Notes under the pieces: model-generated
The model's input: the letters and a program-made list of their open reading frames with translations, nothing else
Database searches by the model: none
What the model was told of the DNA's origin: nothing
Part shown: piece by piece, positions 58,335 to 64,000 of the stretch
Layout of the letters: each line of letters opens with the position of its first letter
Numbering within the stretch: the stretch's first letter is position 1
DNA from: Ahrensia kielensis DSM 5890
Lineage (GTDB): Bacteria; Pseudomonadota; Alphaproteobacteria; Rhizobiales; Rhizobiaceae
Assembly (NCBI RefSeq): GCF_000374465.1
Contig: NZ_KB894528.1
Coordinates: 1,167,127 to 1,231,126, forward strand
Length of the DNA stretch: 64,000 nucleotides
Direction of reading: 5' to 3'
Program-made: the position numbers and the translations under genes

Positions 58335-60032
58335 TTAATACGACACTTGTAAGGCCTCGCGATCATTATGGAATTTAGGCTGTATACCAAGCAATGAAGC
58401 TGAACGGCGAATTATGCTCTGAACCATAGGTGCCGCATTTAATCCAGCTGTCGCACTGTACTGGCCTTCCACCGGTTTAGGCTCATCAACGATTGTCAAA
58501 ACGACATATTCAGGATCGTCAATCGGGAACGCTGCCAAGAAGGCATTAAAGCGGACATTACTGGAATATTTTCCATTGATAACTTTTTCGGCTGTGCCTG
58601 TTTTACCGCCCATATAGAAGCCATCAACTTCGGCATTGCGGCCAGAGCCCTGCTCCACATTCAAGCGGAAAAGATAGCGCATTTCAGCGCTTGTCTTAGC
58701 TGAAATAACCTGTTCGCTCATCGCATTCGCTTCTTCTTTTGTGCGCGGCAAGAAAGTTGGCTTGATCAGTTTGCCCCCATTAACGAGAGCCGCAGCAGCC
58801 ATTGCCGTCTGCAAAGGTGTCGTTGTTACACCATGGCCAAAGGAAATCGTGATCGAGTTGAGTTTTTTCCATTCTTTTGGTTCAAGCGGACGGGCAGTCT
58901 CTGGCAGCTCAGTTTTAAGCATGTCCAGCAGGCCAAGCTTTTTCAAAAAATTACGATGCCCTTCAATGCCAACTACATCGGCCATTTTTGCGGTACCAAT
59001 GTTAGAAGAATATATGAAAACTTCCGGTACAGACAGCACTCGATTCTTGCCGTGGAAGTCATTGATCGTAAAACGCGCAATTTTGATCGGTTTACTCGCA
59101 TCAAAACGGCTATTCAAATTCACCTTGCCGCTGTCCAGCGCCATTGCGGTTGTAAACGCTTTAAACGTTGAGCCCATTTCATAAGTACCCGCCGCCATTC
59201 GGTTCAGCCGGTCTTTATCATTAGCGTTAAATGGATTGTTCGGATCGTAATCTGGCACAGATGCCATGGCGACCACTTCGCCCGTTTTTGCATTCAAAAT
59301 AATAGCACCAGCAGCAATGGCTTGGTACTTATCCATCGCGGTCATAAGTTCATCACGCAAAATATGCTGAACACCTGCATCAATCGACAATTTGACCGGT
59401 GCAAGTTCTTCAGAAGCATCTAAACCCAAAGCCTGCAATGCACCGATACCTTGGTTATCGATATATTTTTCAATCCCAGAAATACCTGCATTGTCGATAT
59501 CGACGAGACCAAGAATATGGGAAGCGTTTGGGCCGCCGGGGTAAAAACGGCGCGTTTCATTACGAAACCCGATACCTGGAATACCAAGCGCTAAAACTTG
59601 TGCTTGTTGCTTAGGCGTTATTTCACGACGCAGCCATACAAACCCAGCACCCGAAGATAATTTTCGGTGCCATTCCTTATAATCCACATCTGGCAATACG
59701 CTTGTCAGCGCCTCAACAGCTTCATCTGGATCAATGATACGGCGCGGTTCACCATACAGCGATGCAACCCGAATATCAGACGCCATGATTGCGCCATTGC
59801 GGTCAACCAAATCAGGCCGAGCAGCCATGTTGCGGTTAATCGAACCGTAGCTGCGCCCCTGCTCAAGGTCAGTCATACCATATTGAATAAGCCGCCCACC
59901 AATGACGCCATAAACAGCAATAAAACATCCCATTGCAATGACGACACGGTTTCGGCTTGATGCCGCTGAGAGCGCAGGCTTATGGCCTTGATCAGGTGAG
60001 CGCCGTAAAGGTTTGGAAAAAGGAAACCGCAT
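58335..60032 (-). CDS. ftsI: Peptidoglycan transpeptidase FtsI (PBP3)
   Basis: FtsI crosslinks septal peptidoglycan with FtsW. The 565-residue class B PBP has one membrane helix near residue 30-50, the PBP dimer domain, and transpeptidase motifs STFK (nucleophile, in [13 protein letters not shown] near residue 290), SSN ([10 protein letters not shown]) and KTG (GGKTGTAEK near 485). The open frame extends to 60137, overlapping ftsL, but the ATG at 60032 lies one base after the ftsL stop and gives [11 protein letters not shown], the likely start. Confidence 0.96.
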   Translation of the reverse strand: MRFPFSKPLRRSPDQGHKPALSAASSRNRVVIAMGCFIAVYGVIGGRLIQYGMTDLEQGRSYGSINRNMAARPDLVDRNGAIMASDIRVASLYGEPRRIIDPDEAVEALTSVLPDVDYKEWHRKLSSGAGFVWLRREITPKQQAQVLALGIPGIGFRNETRRFYPGGPNASHILGLVDIDNAGISGIEKYIDNQGIGALQALGLDASEELAPVKLSIDAGVQHILRDELMTAMDKYQAIAAGAIILNAKTGEVVAMASVPDYDPNNPFNANDKDRLNRMAAGTYEMGSTFKAFTTAMALDSGKVNLNSRFDASKPIKIARFTINDFHGKNRVLSVPEVFIYSSNIGTAKMADVVGIEGHRNFLKKLGLLDMLKTELPETARPLEPKEWKKLNSITISFGHGVTTTPLQTAMAAAALVNGGKLIKPTFLPRTKEEANAMSEQVISAKTSAEMRYLFRLNVEQGSGRNAEVDGFYMGGKTGTAEKVINGKYSSNVRFNAFLAAFPIDDPEYVVLTIVDEPKPVEGQYSATAGLNAAPMVQSIIRRSASLLGIQPKFHNDREALQVSY

Positions 60033-60033
60033 T

Positions 60034-60414
60034 TTAATTGCTTTGCCCTTCTTCAATAGAACCTGTTTGCAGATCATCGATTGCTTCACCCGCGATGAGA
60101 TCGCCAATGTCATCACCGGGCGCAAAGACCGGCACATCTGGCAATTCGTCTGCAGAAATAATCTGATCTGCTTCCGTGACTTGCAGCCCTAGCTCTTGCT
60201 CATAACGTTTCGCAAGTTTCTCAAGCCGTGCAGGATGGCTCAAAAATGCCCAATCTGCCTTTAAAAGCTCAATCGTTTCGCGCTCTAGTGCAATCTTATT
60301 TTGTAACTCACGTATTTCAGTCAGCTTTACTTCGGCTTCGTGCTTGACCTGATAGGTCCACGTTGCAGCCGCAATCACCAGCCCCAGAAACAAAAGATTT
60401 ATCCAGCGCATCAT
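60034..60414 (-). CDS. ftsL: Cell division protein FtsL
   Basis: A 126-residue bitopic protein: short cytoplasmic tail, membrane helix (INLLFLGLVIAAATWTYQV), then a heptad-like periplasmic coiled coil (EVKLTEIRELQNKIALERETIELLKADWAFLSHPARLEKLA). The WAFLSHPARLE segment is the alphaproteobacterial FtsL signature. The ATG at 60414 lies one base after the rsmH stop. An acidic C-terminal extension of about 45 residues is longer than in E. coli FtsL. Confidence 0.9.
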   Translation of the reverse strand: MMRWINLLFLGLVIAAATWTYQVKHEAEVKLTEIRELQNKIALERETIELLKADWAFLSHPARLEKLAKRYEQELGLQVTEADQIISADELPDVPVFAPGDDIGDLIAGEAIDDLQTGSIEEGQSN

Positions 60415-60415
60415 G

Positions 60416-61459
60416 TCAGCGTCTCCGTCGCGTTGAATTGTTAGGCGCAGCGTCTGAAAAACGTGGCCAAGGCAAATTAGGTAATTTGAAAATCGAGAAA
60501 TCGAGATCGTCGCGGCTTGCATCAGTGCGTGTGCCATAACGCAGCTTTGCAGATCGCGCGCGCGGATTAACCGCCGTCTCTGCTTCACTTGCACTCAACA
60601 TGGCTTTGCCATCAATTGAATAAAGCATGGGTACTGGAACAGATGCAGGCAAGAAGCGTGAACCGCCAACATTGCCCGTGCGATCCTGAAAATATCTTTT
60701 CACAATGCGATCTTCAAGCGAATGGAAAGTGACCACAACCAGCTTCCCACCAACGGCTAAAACCTTTTCGGCTGCGTATAGCGCATGGGCAAGCTCATTA
60801 AGCTCGTCGTTTACAAAGATACGCAAGCCCTGAAATGTGCGCGTTGCAGGATGAATTTTATCGCTATGTTTTCGCGGCGTTACTTTTTCGATATGTTTGG
60901 CAAGCTGTAAGGTTGTTTCAAAAGGCACCTCACCACGCACATCAGCAATTGATTTGGCAATACGGCTGGCTTGGCGCTCCTCGCCTAAAATCCCGATGAT
61001 ACGAATGAGGTCGTTGACTGCAAATTTATTGACCACATCGGCAGCACTAATACCCGATTGCGCCATACGCATATCGAGCGGACCATCAAATCGAAACGAA
61101 AATCCACGCTCGGCCTGATCAAACTGCATCGATGAAACACCGATATCCAAAACAACACCGTCAACCGATCCTGCCTCAAAATGTTCATCCATTGAGGAAA
61201 ACGGTGCTTGAATAAGCGACAATTGCCCTGCCCGTTCGCTCACCATCGCGCCAGCATCTGCAATCGCATTGGGGTCTTGATCAAAACCGGTCACGCGCGC
61301 GCCGCGGTCCATAATCGCTTTTGAATAACCACCGGCACCAAAAGTACCATCAATGATGTGTTTGCCTTCGCACGGCTCAAGCGCATCAAGTACTTCTGGC
61401 AGCATGACGGGAATATGCGGCGCTTCTGCGCTTTTATGAATATCAGCTTCGCCGGTCAT
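60416..61459 (-). CDS. rsmH: 16S rRNA (cytosine-1402 N4)-methyltransferase
   Basis: RsmH (MraW) methylates C1402 in the ribosomal P site. The 347-residue enzyme has [15 protein letters not shown] at the N-terminus, the SAM motif [18 protein letters not shown] near residue 40, [23 protein letters not shown] near 105, and [17 protein letters not shown] near 225. The same frame stays open to 62221, but the region upstream of 61459 is mraZ in another frame. The ATG overlaps the mraZ stop (ATGA). Confidence 0.96.
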   Translation of the reverse strand: MTGEADIHKSAEAPHIPVMLPEVLDALEPCEGKHIIDGTFGAGGYSKAIMDRGARVTGFDQDPNAIADAGAMVSERAGQLSLIQAPFSSMDEHFEAGSVDGVVLDIGVSSMQFDQAERGFSFRFDGPLDMRMAQSGISAADVVNKFAVNDLIRIIGILGEERQASRIAKSIADVRGEVPFETTLQLAKHIEKVTPRKHSDKIHPATRTFQGLRIFVNDELNELAHALYAAEKVLAVGGKLVVVTFHSLEDRIVKRYFQDRTGNVGGSRFLPASVPVPMLYSIDGKAMLSASEAETAVNPRARSAKLRYGTRTDASRDDLDFSIFKLPNLPWPRFSDAAPNNSTRRRR

Positions 61460-61911
61460 GACACTTGTTTCCCTGCATCCAGATTGCGCTTTTCCAACAG
61501 TCGTGCGCGCACCTGTGCACGATGATCTGCGAACTGATCGGGATCCCACATCTGAAAAAACTGTCCACGGCCTACAAAAGCGATGTGATCCTTGATGCCC
61601 GTATGTTCGCGGATAAAATCCGTTACTTGCAGACGGCCCGACCCATCCACTTTGAAAAAAGCCCCATCGCCGTGACAAAATATCGACATATCGTCGGACG
61701 AGCGAAGAAAAGGATCGTCGAGCGCTATTTTCTCTTCGTATTTTTCCAGAAGGTCCATGCCGCCCGTGTCGATGGCAGGCATATCGATTGATTGCAAAGC
61801 GTAAAGATCGCTCAAACCCTTCAATTGCAGAACGGAGCGAAACTGCGCAGGAACAGAAACACGCCCCTTCGCATCGATCCGATTGACTGCATTTGAAAGA
61901 AATCGCTCCAT
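61456..61911 (-). CDS. mraZ: Transcriptional regulator MraZ
   Basis: MraZ is the AbrB-like regulator that binds its own promoter region and represses the dcw cluster. The 151-residue protein has both SpoVT/AbrB-type motifs: [15 protein letters not shown] near residue 12 and [19 protein letters not shown] near 90. The frame continues upstream to 62031, but [13 protein letters not shown] at 61911 is the normal start and gives the family length. A four-copy ATGGG repeat lies about 250 bases upstream. It is the first gene of the cluster. Confidence 0.95.
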   Translation of the reverse strand: MERFLSNAVNRIDAKGRVSVPAQFRSVLQLKGLSDLYALQSIDMPAIDTGGMDLLEKYEEKIALDDPFLRSSDDMSIFCHGDGAFFKVDGSGRLQVTDFIREHTGIKDHIAFVGRGQFFQMWDPDQFADHRAQVRARLLEKRNLDAGKQVS

Positions 61912-62389
61912 CAGTTCCACTTGCACCTTTTGCATATCCGCAAGCTCCATATGAAAGCGCAGACAAACAACTTTCCCCACACAATCGATACCAATTACGA
62001 ATTCCTGCAAAATCGGTAACGCCTGCAACACATAGCCTAAACCCTTGCATCACAGCGTTCAGTTTGGACATTGCGCTGCTTTGCGCGTGACCCGCCAAAG
62101 GCGAATACCGTACCAAATACTGAGAAGCGCATGACTGAGAACCGGGCAAATCAAGCTGCCTTATGGGGTAACATGGGCAAACATGGGCGTCAACGGGAAT
62201 GCCGTGTTTTAAGCACACCAATCACCACCCATACGAATCAATAGAATTGCCCAAAATCCATTTATGATTGGTTAACCATGAGGCGAAAATCGCCATTTAT
62301 ATTATCTCCCATAACAATATTGCATGCGCTCACATTTCTGTTACGCTTTCTAGGTGTCGTTGGTGGGGACTAACGTGGGGGTTGAGTAA
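61912..62389. other. Divergent regulatory gap between mraZ and the BTLCP gene
   Basis: This 478-base gap contains the four-copy MraZ-box-like repeat and must contain the dcw promoter on the minus strand and the promoter for the BTLCP gene on the plus strand. I could not single out convincing -35/-10 pairs. Open frames across 61912-62221 are extensions of mraZ and rsmH frames, not separate genes. Confidence 0.6.
62163..62197 (+). promoter_or_regulatory. MraZ box-like array: four ATGGG/ACGGG repeats with 10-bp period
   Basis: ATGGG occurs at 62163, 62173 and 62183, and ACGGG at 62193, each exactly ten bases apart, so the G-tract is on one face of the helix. This equals the TGGGN repeats with five-base spacers described for the E. 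coli MraZ-binding region. Here the repeats read TGGG on the strand opposite to mraZ and lie about 250 bases upstream of its start. Confidence 0.65.
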
Positions 62390-62977
62390 TTGAAGTTTGA
62401 AATACGTATTGCTGCGGCAGCATTTGCCGCGCTCATGGTCACATGCGCACCTGCATCTGCCAAAACATGGCTAAAAACAGGTGGAGCATCAAAAACACCT
62501 TTTGGCCATTATGAATATTGCAAACGCGGTGGACGCCATTGCGGATCTCAGCGCGCAGTAGCGCCTGCACAGATGACTGAAAGCCGATGGGCAAAAATCC
62601 GCCGTATCAATACGGCTGTCAACAAGCAGATCAAGCCGATTCTGGATATCAATAGCCGCGGTGTAAATGAATATTGGGAAGTTCCAATAAGCCAAGGTGA
62701 TTGTGAGGATTATTCACTTCTCAAGCGCTCAAGAATGATCGCAGCTGGCTTTAAAGCATCTCAATTACCTTTAACCAAAGTTCGCCTGCCGAACGGCCAA
62801 GCCCATATTGTGCTGGTTGTACGCACGGATGAAGGTGATTACGTGCTTGATAATTTGAGCAACCGCGTTCAGCCCGTCAGCAAAGTGCGTTATCGCTTTT
62901 TGAGTATGCAAGCCTCAAACAATGCCAATAATTGGCTGACAATCCGCGGCAAAACCAAAACGGCTGCCCTACAATAA
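62390..62977 (+). CDS. Transglutaminase-like cysteine peptidase (BTLCP, DUF920)
   Basis: An exported 195-residue protein. The signal peptide MKFEIRIAAAAFAALMVTCA ends near residue 24 (ASA). The BTLCP triad is visible: Cys105 in SQGDCEDYSLLKR, His139 in NGQAHIVLVV, and Asp154 in YVLDNLSNRV. Some family members, such as LapG, are c-di-GMP-regulated proteases that cleave surface adhesins, but the short type found here in Hyphomicrobiales is mostly uncharacterised. The start is a TTG at 62390 following a GGGGTTGAG site; no ATG precedes the signal peptide. Confidence 0.88.
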   Translation: MKFEIRIAAAAFAALMVTCAPASAKTWLKTGGASKTPFGHYEYCKRGGRHCGSQRAVAPAQMTESRWAKIRRINTAVNKQIKPILDINSRGVNEYWEVPISQGDCEDYSLLKRSRMIAAGFKASQLPLTKVRLPNGQAHIVLVVRTDEGDYVLDNLSNRVQPVSKVRYRFLSMQASNNANNWLTIRGKTKTAALQ

Positions 62978-62984
62978 TCATAAG

Positions 62985-63010
62985 ATAGGCCCGAGGTTTC
63001 ACGGGCCTAT
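62985..63010. terminator. Bidirectional hairpin between the BTLCP gene and rnpB
   Basis: ATAGGCCCG (62985-62993) pairs perfectly with CGGGCCTAT (63002-63010) around an eight-base loop. It lies just after the BTLCP stop and about 20 bases beyond the 3' end of rnpB, so it can serve both convergent transcripts. Flanking T-runs are short on both sides. Confidence 0.75.
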
Positions 63011-63028
63011 TTGATAAAGTAAAAATGT

Positions 63029-63419
<391 letters not shown>

Positions 63420-63427
63420 ACAATGGG

Positions 63428-63456
63428 TCTGTAACCGCATGACCAATTTGACGCAA
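63428..63456 (-). promoter_or_regulatory. Candidate promoter of rnpB
   Basis: On the minus strand TTGCGT and TACAGA are 17 bases apart, and TACAGA ends eight bases before the predicted 5' end of rnpB. The boxes are partial consensus matches, but the spacing and the position relative to the RNA are right. Confidence 0.45.
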
Positions 63457-63481
63457 GCACGAGATTAAGCAGCTTTTGTTA

Positions 63482-64000
63482 TTATAGCAGCCTTGAGACC
63501 ATATCATAACGCCCAGCATGTTCTGCAATACGGTTCAGCGCTAAAGCAGCCTCTGTTATGTGCAATGCTTCGCCGCTAAGTTGATCCGGCGATTTCCCCT
63601 CGCCTTGCGCAGCCTGCCGAACAGCATCAATGCCGGCAGCAAAATTTATGCGCGATGGATAAGCAGGCAATCTATCATTTTTAGTATGCGCATATTTTAG
63701 CCGTGTTCCAGCATGGGGTTTCATTTGCATAAACCGCCCGCGCATAGCTTCCAGCCGTCTGAAAACCTTGAACATGAATGAGAGAGGCTCATCCTTACGT
63801 TCAAGAAAGATATCGGATGCATCATCCCATAGGTCCGCGACAGTAAGCGTGCCATCCTCGCCCATAATGGTTAGAGAGCGATCTTTGGGCGCGCAAAGAC
63901 CACATGTCAGCCGCGCAACAACACCATTTTCAAATTCAAGAATAGCCGTCGAAAAGTCTGGCGCCATATCGCCAGCAGCAATATCAACGCCCTTATCCAT
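63482..64000 (-). CDS. Gfo/Idh/MocA family oxidoreductase, C-terminal part (runs off the window)
   Basis: The 172 visible residues match the C-terminal alpha/beta domain of NAD(P)-dependent sugar or cyclitol dehydrogenases: STAILEFENGVVARLTCG followed by SLTIMGEDGTLTVADLWDDASDIFLER, and near the end the family-like SGEALHITEAALALNRIAEHAGRYD. The N-terminal Rossmann domain must lie beyond position 64000. An ATG falls exactly on the last bases, but the family is normally 330-400 residues, so this is not the true start. The substrate is unknown; an envelope sugar pathway is possible. Confidence 0.8.
   Translation of the reverse strand: MDKGVDIAAGDMAPDFSTAILEFENGVVARLTCGLCAPKDRSLTIMGEDGTLTVADLWDDASDIFLERKDEPLSFMFKVFRRLEAMRGRFMQMKPHAGTRLKYAHTKNDRLPAYPSRINFAAGIDAVRQAAQGEGKSPDQLSGEALHITEAALALNRIAEHAGRYDMVSRLL

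Noticed and set aside
61460-62221. A 254-codon in-frame extension upstream of rsmH
   Set aside because: It covers mraZ in another frame, lacks family similarity, and the rsmH ATG at 61459 overlaps the mraZ stop in the usual way. It is a coding shadow.

Overview
The window is chromosomal core DNA from an alphaproteobacterium, most likely of the order Hyphomicrobiales (Rhizobiales). The grounds are a circularly permuted two-piece tmRNA gene, an SspB-alpha type adaptor, the order thyA-folA-hflK-hflC-DUF2065-degP, a long-linker FtsZ, a BTLCP-type transglutaminase-like protein and a class A RNase P RNA. Base composition looks moderate, just under 50% GC by eye. Genus cannot be fixed from sequence alone. 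No insertion sequence, prophage, CRISPR array or tRNA was seen, and almost all genes are intact housekeeping genes.

Region 1 (1-9.5 kb): the N-terminal part of a RecD-like helicase, then ilvB-ilvH with an ABM-family monooxygenase and a lipid-kinase-like gene in one minus-strand unit. A short leader peptide rich in Ile, Leu and Val plus a terminator lies upstream of ilvB. Next come a HerA-like ATPase, a membrane diguanylate cyclase, miaA, and serB with a GNAT acetyltransferase. Region 2 (10-21 kb): degP, DUF2065, hflC, hflK, folA and thyA read leftward. DUF2853 and the tmRNA gene ssrA diverge from each other, and sspB, which encodes a delivery factor for tmRNA-tagged proteins, follows ssrA directly. 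A 1255-residue AsmA-like protein ends the block.

Region 3 (21-35.4 kb) is mixed metabolism and transport: a GlcD-type FAD oxidase, thioesterase, ClC-family transporter, UvrD/PcrA helicase, CreA, SCO copper chaperone, CPA1-type antiporter, prmA, aminopeptidase P and azlCD. Region 4 (35.4-62.2 kb) is a long minus-strand run covering the division and cell wall (dcw) cluster and its usual neighbours: mraZ-rsmH-ftsL-ftsI-murE/murF-mraY-murD-ftsW-murG-murC-murB-MATE-ddl-ftsQ-ftsA-ftsZ-lpxC-bamD-recN-ligA. It makes the peptidoglycan precursor from UDP-MurNAc to lipid II, builds the divisome, and commits lipid A synthesis. Region 5 (62.2-64 kb) holds a BTLCP protein, rnpB, and part of a Gfo/Idh/MocA oxidoreductase.

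The points most worth checking are the single-frame murE-murF fusion, the ilv attenuator, the tmRNA-SspB pairing with its tag ANDNYAEARLAA, a four-copy 10-bp-period ATGGG repeat upstream of mraZ that matches the MraZ box, and a ClC protein with altered ion-pathway motifs. I found no unmistakably new multi-gene system.
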